From assembly GCA_023416315.1 (NCBI GenBank), contig JAEZIA010000238.1, positions 1-18,671 on the forward strand: a DNA stretch of 18,671 nucleotides, given 5' to 3'. This document shows, piece after piece, positions 1-6,537 of the stretch. Position 1 is the first letter of the stretch. Each line of letters opens with the position of its first letter. This stretch comes from Actinomycetes bacterium (GTDB lineage: Bacteria; Actinomycetota; Actinomycetes; Mycobacteriales; Mycobacteriaceae). The translations under genes and the position numbers were made by a program. Below the pieces are notes generated by a model, which made no database searches, was not told the origin of the DNA, and saw only the letters and a list, made by a program, of their open reading frames with translations.

Positions 1-80
1 CGACTGACACACGCACCGCCGCCGCTCCTGCGTCCGGCAAACGCGTTAGGCGAGCTAAGGACAAGGGGGTCTGGCAGCTC

Positions 81-1289
81 ATGAGCTCTCCGATCGAGCA
101 GGTCACCGCACGCTGTGCGCGGGCCTATCACACCGGTTCGTTACTGCTACGTGGTTCGCCGGCCGCTGCCGGCTGGCTCATGGGGTGGCTGTCCGCCGAG
201 TTCGCCCCGCACGTGCTCACCGGCCACGCCCTGTCCGTGGTGCCGTCGCCGATCGAGAAGGTCGCCAGCGCGCTGGCGGTCCAGAAGGCCGACAAGGTCC
301 TCGACTCCGCGCTCGCGGAGACCTTCGGCGGTGACTACACCGCCGCCGTGCACCACCCGCTGCAGCCGTACTCGGCGCGGCGACCCAACGCCACCGCCGT
401 CGTCGAGGCCATGCGGCATCGCCGCCGGTATGCGGCAACCACGCAAAACATTTCGTACGGACCGCGGGGCCGCTACAACCTGCTCGATATTTGGCGGCGC
501 CGCGATCTGCCCGAGGGCTACCGCGCTCCAGTCCTCATCCAGGTGCCCGGCGGGGGATGGTCGGTCAACGACAAGCGCGGCCAGGCCTACCCGCTGATGG
601 CACGAATGGCCGAGCTCGGCTGGATCTGCGTCACGATCAACTACAGCCGCAGCCCGCGCAACGCGTTCCCGTCGCACATCATCGACGTCAAGCGCGCCAT
701 CGCCTGGGTCAAGGCGAATATCGCCGACTACGGCGGCGACCCGGACTTCGTCGCGATCACCGGCGGCTCGGCCGGTGGGCACCTGTGCTCACTCGCCGCG
801 CTCAGTGCGGGAGACAGGTCCCTGCAGCCCGGCTTCGAGGACGCCGACACCAGCGTGCAGGCCGCCGCGCCGTACTACGGCGTCTACGACCTCACCAGCA
901 CCGTGAACATGCATCCGCTGATGATGCCGCTGCTCGAGCACGTGGTGATGCAGCGCCGGCTCAGCGATCACTCCGAGCTGTATCGAGACGCCTCACCCAT
1001 GCACCGCATCGGCCGGGACGCGCCCCCGTTCTTCGTGCTGCACGGTGAGAACGACGCCGTCGTCCCGAGCGCGCAGGCGCGCGAATTCGTTGCCGCACTG
1101 CGCAACTCGGGTTCGGATTCAGTGTCCTACGCCGAGTTGCCCAAGGCGCACCACGCTTTCGACACGATCGCGACGCTGCGCTGCCAGCTCGCAGCCGACG
1201 CCGTCGCATCCTTCATGGGCATCGTCTACGGGCGCCACATCGCCGCCCGCACGGGAGGCGCGCAGGTCGCCGTCGGCTCGGCCAGCTGA
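81..1289 (+). CDS. lipQ: LipQ-like alpha/beta-hydrolase carboxylesterase
   Basis: A serine esterase of the alpha/beta-hydrolase fold (hormone-sensitive-lipase-like / carboxylesterase group). The nucleophile elbow is G228-G-S230-A-G232, the oxyanion-hole loop is PGGGW at 156-160 in place of HGGG, the probable acid is D325 (HGEND) and the probable base H358 (KAHHAF). Residues 1-110 are a helical N-terminal region seen in mycobacterial Lip proteins; no clear signal peptide. It likely hydrolyses short or medium acyl esters, but the substrate cannot be read from sequence. The symbol rests on the motif set and on position next to the WS/DGAT-plsC-plsB block, as for Rv2485c. The frame stays open upstream to the window edge with no other ATG/GTG, so the true start may lie outside; a G-run at 65-69 is a weak ribosome site for ATG 81. 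Its stop lies 2 bases from the stop of the convergent SDR gene. Confidence 0.85.
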   Translation: MSSPIEQVTARCARAYHTGSLLLRGSPAAAGWLMGWLSAEFAPHVLTGHALSVVPSPIEKVASALAVQKADKVLDSALAETFGGDYTAAVHHPLQPYSARRPNATAVVEAMRHRRRYAATTQNISYGPRGRYNLLDIWRRRDLPEGYRAPVLIQVPGGGWSVNDKRGQAYPLMARMAELGWICVTINYSRSPRNAFPSHIIDVKRAIAWVKANIADYGGDPDFVAITGGSAGGHLCSLAALSAGDRSLQPGFEDADTSVQAAAPYYGVYDLTSTVNMHPLMMPLLEHVVMQRRLSDHSELYRDASPMHRIGRDAPPFFVLHGENDAVVPSAQAREFVAALRNSGSDSVSYAELPKAHHAFDTIATLRCQLAADAVASFMGIVYGRHIAARTGGAQVAVGSAS

Positions 1290-1291
1290 GG

Positions 1292-1975
1292 TCAGGCCAC
1301 CGTCATCAAGTGGTGGTCGCCCCCGACGTAGACGATCGTCGACGGGCTCGGGGTGACCGCGGCGTTGACGATCGCAGCGGAGAACTCCTCGACCGTCGGC
1401 GGCGCGGCTTCGGCCCCGTCGATCATGTCGGCGGACACCACCGTGAGGTGAATTCCCGCGTGGTCCAATGCGGAACGCATTGTGTAGAGCGCGGTTTCGC
1501 CCGCCCGCTTGGTGGCGGCGACTCCCGCGTACCCCTTCGGCACGGCCTTGTGCGGATAGAAGTGAGCCTGGTGGCTGGTCACGAACACCAGCCGTGAACC
1601 GGCCGGCATCAACGGCATCGCCAGCTGGGCGAGGCGACGCTGGGCATCGCGGTTGAGCCGCATGGCGTAACCCCGGTCCACGCCGAGCTCCACGCCACTC
1701 GACGCATTGAGGATCACCGCATCCAACCTGCCGAAGTGGGCGGTGATGGACTGCATCAGCGCCGCGACCTCGACATCGTCGGAGATGTCCGCAGCCAGAG
1801 CCGTCGCCCGCCCGCCGGCGCCTCGGATCGCGGCGACGACGCTCTGCGCCCGGTTGATGTTCTCGCGGTAGTTCACGATGACGTGGGTGTCCGGCGAGGC
1901 GAGCCGTCGTGCGACTTCGGCTCCGATGCCCCTCGATGCGCCGGTGATCAACACGACTCGGGCGGGTGGCTGCAT
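1292..1975 (-). CDS. SDR-family oxidoreductase lacking the usual YxxxK tyrosine
   Basis: A 227-aa Rossmann-fold short-chain dehydrogenase/reductase-like protein. The nucleotide-binding motif TGASRGIG is at 11-18, ADISD at 62-66 matches the adenine-contact position, NASSG at 90-94 corresponds to NNAG, and S134 (FVTSH) is in the catalytic-serine position. The expected YxxxK is not intact: K156 is present in the TKRAGE segment but residue 152 is Val, and the nearest Tyr is Y149, seven residues away. So activity may be altered or absent, or the reaction may differ from typical SDRs. The start at 1975 is chosen because GGAAGGAA sits 6 bases upstream; an in-frame ATG at 2053 would add 26 residues translated from an AT-rich promoter-like tract and is less likely. 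It lies downstream of the P450 on the same strand, 110 bases away. Substrate unknown. Confidence 0.85.
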   Translation of the reverse strand: MQPPARVVLITGASRGIGAEVARRLASPDTHVIVNYRENINRAQSVVAAIRGAGGRATALAADISDDVEVAALMQSITAHFGRLDAVILNASSGVELGVDRGYAMRLNRDAQRRLAQLAMPLMPAGSRLVFVTSHQAHFYPHKAVPKGYAGVAATKRAGETALYTMRSALDHAGIHLTVVSADMIDGAEAAPPTVEEFSAAIVNAAVTPSPSTIVYVGGDHHLMTVA

Positions 1976-2022
1976 GGCGGGTTCCTTCCGTTGCTGCGGC
2001 TCTCCCCACCGTACACCAACTC

Positions 2023-2050
2023 TAAGAAAAATAAGATAAAAATAAGGTAA
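2023..2050 (-). promoter_or_regulatory. AT-rich tract with 11-base-spaced repeats upstream of the SDR gene
   Basis: A strongly A/T-rich stretch in otherwise GC-rich DNA, between the P450 stop and the SDR start. The 9-mer AAAAATAAG occurs at 2027-2035 and again at 2038-2046, exactly 11 bases apart, and another TAAG is at 2023-2026. Repeats in register with about one helical turn suggest a promoter or a regulator-binding site for the SDR gene. No convincing -35/-10 pair could be fixed. Inference only. Confidence 0.45.
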
Positions 2051-2085
2051 CACTGAGCCGGCGGTGGCGTTGCCGGAGCGCGACC

Positions 2086-3303
2086 TCAGCCCACTCGCTT
2101 TCCCGGCGTGAAAGTCACTGGAACCGAGCGATATCCGCGGGTGACGGAGTTCCCGTGGAATTTCGCTTCGGTGTCGGTCGCCAGCGTGAAGTCGGGCATT
2201 CGGGCCAGCACCTGCTCCACGCCCAGCCGGAATTCGAGGCGCGCGAGATTGGAGCCGAGGCAGCGGTGCACGCCGGCGCCGAAGCCCAGATGGCGGTTTT
2301 GCCGTCGGTCGAGGATGCAGCGCTCCGGCTGCGGAAATTCGGCGGCATCCCGGTTCGCCGATGCGTAATTGACCTGGACCGATTCGCCAGGTCGGAAGGC
2401 CTGACCGTCGACTTCGACCTCGCGCGTGACGGTCCGCGGAATGCCATGAATCGACCCTGCGAAGCGAATGAACTCCTCGATCGCGTACGGCATGATGTCG
2501 GGCTCACGGATCAGCCTGTCGCGTTCGTCTGGATGCGTGGCGAGGTAGTGGAAGGCGAAGGACATCGCGTTGGCCGTTGTTTCCAGTCCGGCCTGCACCA
2601 GCAGCATGGCGTTGCCGACCACGTCCTGGAACGCCAACTTCTCACCGTCGATCTCGGCGCCGAGCAGCACGTCGATCATGTCATCGGACGGCGGACCCTC
2701 GGAGTGCGCAATCACCGCCTCGGTGAGGTGCTGATACAGCCCGCCCCATGCCACGGCCCGCCCCTCCTCGGTGGGCCCGTTGAGGGCGGTGTCGGTCAGT
2801 TCGATGCAGAGTGGGACATCGGTGACGGGCATCCCGAGCACATATTTGAAGAAGACGATTCCCGGCTGTCGCCAGGCCACCTCGGCGAGGTCGCCGGTGC
2901 CGGATTCGATGAACTCATCGATCAATCGGTCTGTCTCAGAACGGATTTCCGGTTGCAGCTGTTGCATCCGACCCGGGGAGAAGTACGGATTGAGCACCTT
3001 GCGGAACTTCTGCTGACGCGGGGGATCGAGGGTGATCACGATGTCGCCGGGAAGTTGTTCGGCGCCCGCTGGGGTGGGGTTGCTCGAGAAGTGCTCCCAG
3101 TCCCGCAGGATCGAGGTGCACGCGCGGTAGCTGACCGCTACCCACGACCCGCCGGCGTCGGGGGTCAGAAACGGTGTATCGGTATAGGCGAAGGACGACT
3201 TGGCGCGCATGACGTCGTACACGTCATAGAGGAAGTCGTGGTCGTTGAAATCCTCATGGCGTAGATCCCACTGCTCGGCGTGCTCCTCGCGCGACTTCGG
3301 CAA
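2086..3303 (-). CDS. Cytochrome P450 monooxygenase
   Basis: A 405-aa soluble bacterial cytochrome P450, a normal length for class I CYPs. The I-helix oxygen-activation motif is AGLETT (238-243), the K-helix ExxR is E277-FI-R280, and the haem loop FGAGVHRCLG (341-350) supplies the axial thiolate C348. It should hydroxylate a hydrophobic substrate using electrons from a ferredoxin/reductase pair; no ferredoxin gene lies nearby. The CYP family number and substrate cannot be assigned from sequence alone. The start is TTG at 3303: GGGAGG lies 7 bases upstream, while the nearby ATG further upstream is out of frame. It is divergent from a TetR gene across a 145-base region with a palindrome, so control by that regulator is likely. 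The SDR gene follows on the same strand and could handle an alcohol or ketone product, though its catalytic tyrosine is not in place. Confidence 0.95.
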   Translation of the reverse strand: MPKSREEHAEQWDLRHEDFNDHDFLYDVYDVMRAKSSFAYTDTPFLTPDAGGSWVAVSYRACTSILRDWEHFSSNPTPAGAEQLPGDIVITLDPPRQQKFRKVLNPYFSPGRMQQLQPEIRSETDRLIDEFIESGTGDLAEVAWRQPGIVFFKYVLGMPVTDVPLCIELTDTALNGPTEEGRAVAWGGLYQHLTEAVIAHSEGPPSDDMIDVLLGAEIDGEKLAFQDVVGNAMLLVQAGLETTANAMSFAFHYLATHPDERDRLIREPDIMPYAIEEFIRFAGSIHGIPRTVTREVEVDGQAFRPGESVQVNYASANRDAAEFPQPERCILDRRQNRHLGFGAGVHRCLGSNLARLEFRLGVEQVLARMPDFTLATDTEAKFHGNSVTRGYRSVPVTFTPGKRVG

Positions 3304-3357
3304 CTGAAGACCTCCCGTTTCATCGGCGTCGGCGCGACTGTCTGCAGCTCAGCGCGT

Positions 3358-3396
3358 TATATACGGATGTGGATAATTTATACGTGTCCGAATATA
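3358..3396. promoter_or_regulatory. Palindromic candidate TetR operator between P450 and tetR
   Basis: An imperfect inverted repeat centred on base 3377. Outer arms are ATATACGGA (3359-3367) and TCCGAATAT (3387-3395), matching at 8 of 9 positions, with one more pair at 3358/3396. The centre ATAATTTAT (3373-3381) is itself symmetric about the same base. Counted by hand, 14 of 19 pairs are complementary. TANNNT hexamers occur in the core on both strands (TAATTT on plus, TAAATT on minus), so bound repressor could block both divergent promoters. TetR regulators commonly bind such sites in shared intergenic regions; binding here is inferred. Confidence 0.6.
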
Positions 3397-3448
3397 TCGG
3401 TCTGTTCGGCGCGTACAAGCGCAATCGCGGATCTGGGAGCATCAACGC

Positions 3449-4051
3449 ATGGTGGAGAGATGGACGCGTGAGCGCCGACTGGAACACACCCGCAACCTGC
3501 TGCTCGACTCTGCGGAGACCGCTTTCGCCGATCATGGCTTCGCCGGTGCGGCTCTCGACGACATCGCCGCGGTGGCCGGCTACACGCGTGGGGCCATCAC
3601 GTCGCACTTCGGAGCCAAGGACGACTTGTTCCTCGCTGTCGTCGAGCGACGGCTGCAGCGCCTGGCGGCGAACTTCGACGACGTCATAGGCTCATTCGAA
3701 GCCCTCAATGACGACCTGGTCGACGAACTGGTGAAGCGGTGGCACAGCGTCACGACTGCCAGTCGCGCCGATGCCGCACTGAACTACGAGTTCTCGCTGT
3801 ACCTACTTCGCAATCCGGAGGCGCGTCAGCGGCTGGCGCCGCAGCGCGAACGGATGATCCAGTGGATCGCCAACTACATCACGAACCATGTCGATCGCCT
3901 GGGCGGCCAGCTCCGGATGCCCGCCGAGACACTGGCCCGGTTGCTCGTCGCCAGCACCGAGGGTGTTCTGATGGCAAGTCATCTGGACGATCAGGATCTC
4001 CACGAACCGTATCTGCAGTTTGTGATGGCGAATCTGGTGCTGGGTAGCTAG
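3449..4051 (+). CDS. TetR/AcrR-family transcriptional regulator
   Basis: A 200-aa TetR-family regulator. The N-terminal DNA-binding domain spans about residues 8-60, with a helix-turn-helix around 36-56 (LDDIAAVAGYTRGAITSHF) followed by the usual AKDDLFLAV segment into helix 4. The remaining 140 residues are helical and would form the ligand pocket and dimer interface; this part is not conserved enough to predict a ligand. ATG 3449 is preceded by GGGAG 9 bases upstream. It is divergent from the P450 gene, and the palindrome between them suggests it represses both itself and the P450 until a substrate or acyl-CoA-like ligand is bound (family behaviour, not shown here). Its stop is 8 bases from the stop of the convergent small membrane gene. 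Confidence 0.93.
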   Translation: MVERWTRERRLEHTRNLLLDSAETAFADHGFAGAALDDIAAVAGYTRGAITSHFGAKDDLFLAVVERRLQRLAANFDDVIGSFEALNDDLVDELVKRWHSVTTASRADAALNYEFSLYLLRNPEARQRLAPQRERMIQWIANYITNHVDRLGGQLRMPAETLARLLVASTEGVLMASHLDDQDLHEPYLQFVMANLVLGS

Positions 4052-4059
4052 CGCCGTCG

Positions 4060-4362
4060 TCAGCTCGCCACGTCGGCGTCCTTGGGTCGCAGCAGCGGGA
4101 CCACCAGCACGACGATGATCAACCAGCCCAGCGCGGCCACCGGGATCGCCCATGCCCGCCGCACGGCCAAGGCCCGCTGGCAGCGGTCGGCCTGGCCGGC
4201 GAAGTTGGCCTGGACAAGATCGGCGCTAAACCCGCTGCCGCACTTGACCTGTACGCCCCACGCGTCGAAATCGGACAGATACACCGGCCACCGCAGGGCG
4301 AGCAGGCCGAACGTCAGCAGCACCACCGCGATGACGGCCGCCACGATCCGACGAACCGTCAC
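4060..4362 (-). CDS. Small two-helix membrane protein with CGSGF motif
   Basis: A 100-aa protein with two hydrophobic segments at about 5-25 and 72-91 and a roughly 45-residue loop between them. The loop carries C41 (in VKCGSGF) and C61 (in DRCQRA), the only two cysteines, which could pair if the loop faces the oxidising cell exterior. The pattern CGSGF, then RC, then RRAW before the second helix resembles a set of small actinobacterial membrane proteins of unknown function. The start is GTG at 4362, overlapping the TGA of the upstream gene as GTGA, so the two are probably translationally coupled. A longer reading from 4479 overlaps the upstream gene in another frame and is not favoured. Function unknown. 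Confidence 0.75.
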   Translation of the reverse strand: MTVRRIVAAVIAVVLLTFGLLALRWPVYLSDFDAWGVQVKCGSGFSADLVQANFAGQADRCQRALAVRRAWAIPVAALGWLIIVVLVVPLLRPKDADVAS

Positions 4363-4583
4363 GTCATGCAAACGTTGGCGAACAACAGCACCGGCCACGA
4401 CACGATGGAGCCCAGAAACGACACCACGAGATCGGCGCCGCGCATCGACTGCAGGTGTTCGGTGTGGGTGGACGACCACACCAGACCCACAGCGAGATAG
4501 GGGATTCCGAGCAACAGACCGATGCCGATCAGTTCGGCGATGGTCAATTTGTAGTTCAGCACCGACCGGATTTTCGTCAGCAT
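4359..4583 (-). CDS. Small membrane protein, paralogue of the divergent gene
   Basis: A 74-aa protein with two predicted membrane helices at about 17-36 and 51-71. The ATG at 4583 has GGGAGGAA 5 bases upstream; a 16-residue longer reading from 4631 lacks such support. The pattern VLNY (8-11), IPYLxxGLVW (27-36) and WPVLL (63-67) with a Cys near the end is shared with the plus-strand gene at 4682-4942, so the two are paralogues. It overlaps the next gene by GTGA. No function is recognised; size and topology suggest an accessory or membrane-organising role rather than an enzyme (inference). Confidence 0.8.
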   Translation of the reverse strand: MLTKIRSVLNYKLTIAELIGIGLLLGIPYLAVGLVWSSTHTEHLQSMRGADLVVSFLGSIVSWPVLLFANVCMT

Positions 4584-4681
4584 GTGGTTCCTCCCGCCCC
4601 GAGTGATTCCAATGCTAGTGAGTACGGCCACCGCCGAAAAGCATTTGTGAGAAACTATGTTTTCAGATTCGGGGAGGGCCT

Positions 4682-4942
4682 GTGGAAGAGCTGATGACCA
4701 GGTTGCGCCGGGTGCTCAACTACGAAGTGACCGTCGAAGCGGTGATCGAGATCGCGATGTGGCTCGCGATTCCCTACCTGGTGATCGGACTGGTGTGGGG
4801 CTTCTTCCATGTCGAGGCGGTTGCCCAGCTCGAAGCCCAACTCAACCGGGTGCTACCGGCGGGCGCGGAGGTGGGTGCCTACGGGTTGGCCGCGCTGCTC
4901 TGGCCGGTCCTACTGTTGCTGCCGCCGCTGTGCCTGGCGTGA
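4682..4942 (+). CDS. Small membrane protein, divergent paralogue
   Basis: An 86-aa protein from GTG 4682, or 82 aa from ATG 4694. Helices are at about 19-41 and 66-83. It shares VLNY (11-14), IPYLxxGLVW (30-39), WPVLL (74-78) and a near-terminal Cys with the 74-aa protein on the opposite strand, and carries about 8 extra residues in the loop between helices. The GTG has GGGGAGGG four bases upstream; the ATG has GGAAG four bases upstream and gives an N-terminus that aligns better with the paralogue. The divergent pair shares a 98-base promoter region (4584-4681). Unknown function. It lies 110 bases before the lipid operon on the same strand. Confidence 0.75.
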   Translation: MEELMTRLRRVLNYEVTVEAVIEIAMWLAIPYLVIGLVWGFFHVEAVAQLEAQLNRVLPAGAEVGAYGLAALLWPVLLLLPPLCLA

Positions 4943-5004
4943 GGTCGTAACCGACTCACAATCGAGACCCGCCACCCCCGCGCGCCGACTAGCGTGGTTG
5001 TCGT

Positions 5005-5023
5005 CGTTCGCCACCCGCGAACG
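5005..5023 (+). other. Short perfect hairpin upstream of the WS/DGAT gene
   Basis: CGTTCGC (5005-5011) and GCGAACG (5017-5023) form a perfect 7-bp inverted repeat around a 5-base loop, 29 bases before the WS/DGAT start. It has no T-run, so it is a weak terminator candidate for the small membrane gene; it could equally be an operator or leader hairpin. The half-site order differs from the mycobacterial SOS box. Confidence 0.3.
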
Positions 5024-5052
5024 CCGATGCCGACGTCGATGAGGAGGGATCC

Positions 5053-6537
5053 ATGAGCGGACCAGTCGATGTGAATGGTCTGCCGGATGAGCTTGGTCCC
5101 CTCGACATGTTGCTGCACCGCGGGGAAGCCAATCCGCGGACCCGCTCGGGGATCATGGCACTCGAGATCCTCGACACCACCCCGGACTGGAACCGGTTCC
5201 GGACGGCCTTCGAGAACGCCTCGCGCAAGGTGCTGCGGTTGCGTCAGCGGGTCGTCGTGCCGACGCTTCCGACCGCCGCGCCGCGCTGGGTGGTCGACCC
5301 CGACTTCAACCTCGACTTCCACGTGCGCCGGGTGCGGGTGCCCGAGCCGGGAACGCTGCGCGAGGTGCTCGACCTCGCCGAGGTGAGCCTGCAGTCGCCG
5401 CTGGACATCTCCCGGCCGCTGTGGACGGCCACGCTCGTCGAAGGACTCGAAGGCGGTAAGGCCGCCACGCTGCTGCATCTGAGCCACGCGGTCACCGACG
5501 GAGTCGGCGCCACCGCGATGTTCGCCGAGATCTACGACCTGCAACGCGAGCCGGCGCCGCGGCCCGCGCCGCCGCTGCCGGTGCCGCAGGACCTCACGCC
5601 CAACGACCTGATGCGCGAGGGCATCAACCATCTGCCCGGTGCCATCGTCGGCGGCCTGCTCGGCGCCGTCTCCGGCGGGCTCGGCGTGGTCGGGCGGGTG
5701 GTGCGTAATCCCGGCACGGCGGTGTGGGACGCCGTCGACTACGCCCGATCCGGGCGCCGGGTGGTGGCCCGCGCCGCCGAACCGTCGCCGCTGCTGCGCC
5801 GCCGCAGCCTGTCCTCGCGCAGTGAGGCGATCGAGATGCGGTTGTCCGAGCTACGCGCCGCCGCGCACGCCGCAGGCGGCTCGATCAACGACGCCTACCT
5901 GGCAGGCCTGTGCGGGGCGCTGCGGCGCTACCACGACGCGCTCGGCGTGCCGATCAACAGCCTGCCGATGGCGGTGCCGGTGAGCCTGCGGGCCGAGGCC
6001 GACCCGGCCGGCGGCAACCGGTTCGCCGGGATCAACCTGGCCGCACCGATCGCCGTCGTCGACCCGGCGCTGCGCATCCAGAAGATTCGCAAGCAGATGA
6101 CCTCCCGGCGCGAGGAGGCGGCCATCGACTTGATGGGTGCCATCGCCCCGGTGGTCGGCCTGCTGCCCGACGCCGTGCTGGAGGCGATGAGCGGTGCGGT
6201 GATCGCCTCCGACGTCCAGGCCAGCAACGTGCCGGTCTATGCCGGCGATACCTACATCGCCGGTGCGAAAGTGCTGCGGCAGTACGGCATTGGACCGCTG
6301 CCCGGGGTGGCGATGATGGTCGTGCTGGTGTCTCGTGGCGGCTTCGCGACGGTCACCGCCCGCTACGACCGTGCCTCGATCACCGACGAGGACCTGTTCG
6401 CCCGATGCCTGCGGGAAGGATTCGACGAGGTGCTGGCCCTGGCGGGTGATCCGCCGCCACGGGTGGTGCCCGCGTCGTTCCCCGACCCGAAAGATGAGTC
6501 CGCCCAACCTAGCCCGAACGGATCGGTGGCTTACTGA
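5053..6537 (+). CDS. WS/DGAT-family acyltransferase (Rv2484c-like)
   Basis: A 494-aa wax ester synthase/diacylglycerol acyltransferase-family protein. These enzymes move a fatty acyl group from acyl-CoA to diacylglycerol or a fatty alcohol, making triacylglycerol or wax esters at the inner membrane or lipid bodies. Visible motifs are PLD at 16-18, the active-site block SHAVTDG at 144-150, INDAYLAGLCGAL (278-290) and PVSLR (309-313). The consensus HHxxxDG is altered: the first His is Ser144, while H145 (the expected general base), D149 and G150 remain. Many mycobacterial paralogues have weak activity, so acyltransferase function is likely but unproven. ATG 5053 has GGAGGG 5 bases upstream. Its TGA overlaps the ATG of plsC by one base, so the lipid genes are co-translated. 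Confidence 0.92.
   Translation: MSGPVDVNGLPDELGPLDMLLHRGEANPRTRSGIMALEILDTTPDWNRFRTAFENASRKVLRLRQRVVVPTLPTAAPRWVVDPDFNLDFHVRRVRVPEPGTLREVLDLAEVSLQSPLDISRPLWTATLVEGLEGGKAATLLHLSHAVTDGVGATAMFAEIYDLQREPAPRPAPPLPVPQDLTPNDLMREGINHLPGAIVGGLLGAVSGGLGVVGRVVRNPGTAVWDAVDYARSGRRVVARAAEPSPLLRRRSLSSRSEAIEMRLSELRAAAHAAGGSINDAYLAGLCGALRRYHDALGVPINSLPMAVPVSLRAEADPAGGNRFAGINLAAPIAVVDPALRIQKIRKQMTSRREEAAIDLMGAIAPVVGLLPDAVLEAMSGAVIASDVQASNVPVYAGDTYIAGAKVLRQYGIGPLPGVAMMVVLVSRGGFATVTARYDRASITDEDLFARCLREGFDEVLALAGDPPPRVVPASFPDPKDESAQPSPNGSVAY

Noticed and set aside
1..80. Possible end of an upstream gene
   Set aside because: Two frames are open to the edge (one simply extends the LipQ frame, another ends at 84), but 80 bases are too few to support a gene.
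1290..1291. Terminator between lipQ and the convergent SDR gene
   Set aside because: Only 2 bases separate the stops and no convincing hairpin was seen across them.
2155..3264. Plus-strand open frame of 369 codons
   Set aside because: Antisense to the P450, which has all its signature motifs.
5005..5023. Possible SOS box
   Set aside because: Half-sites are in the opposite order to the mycobacterial TCGAAC-N4-GTTCGA site and the spacing is 5.
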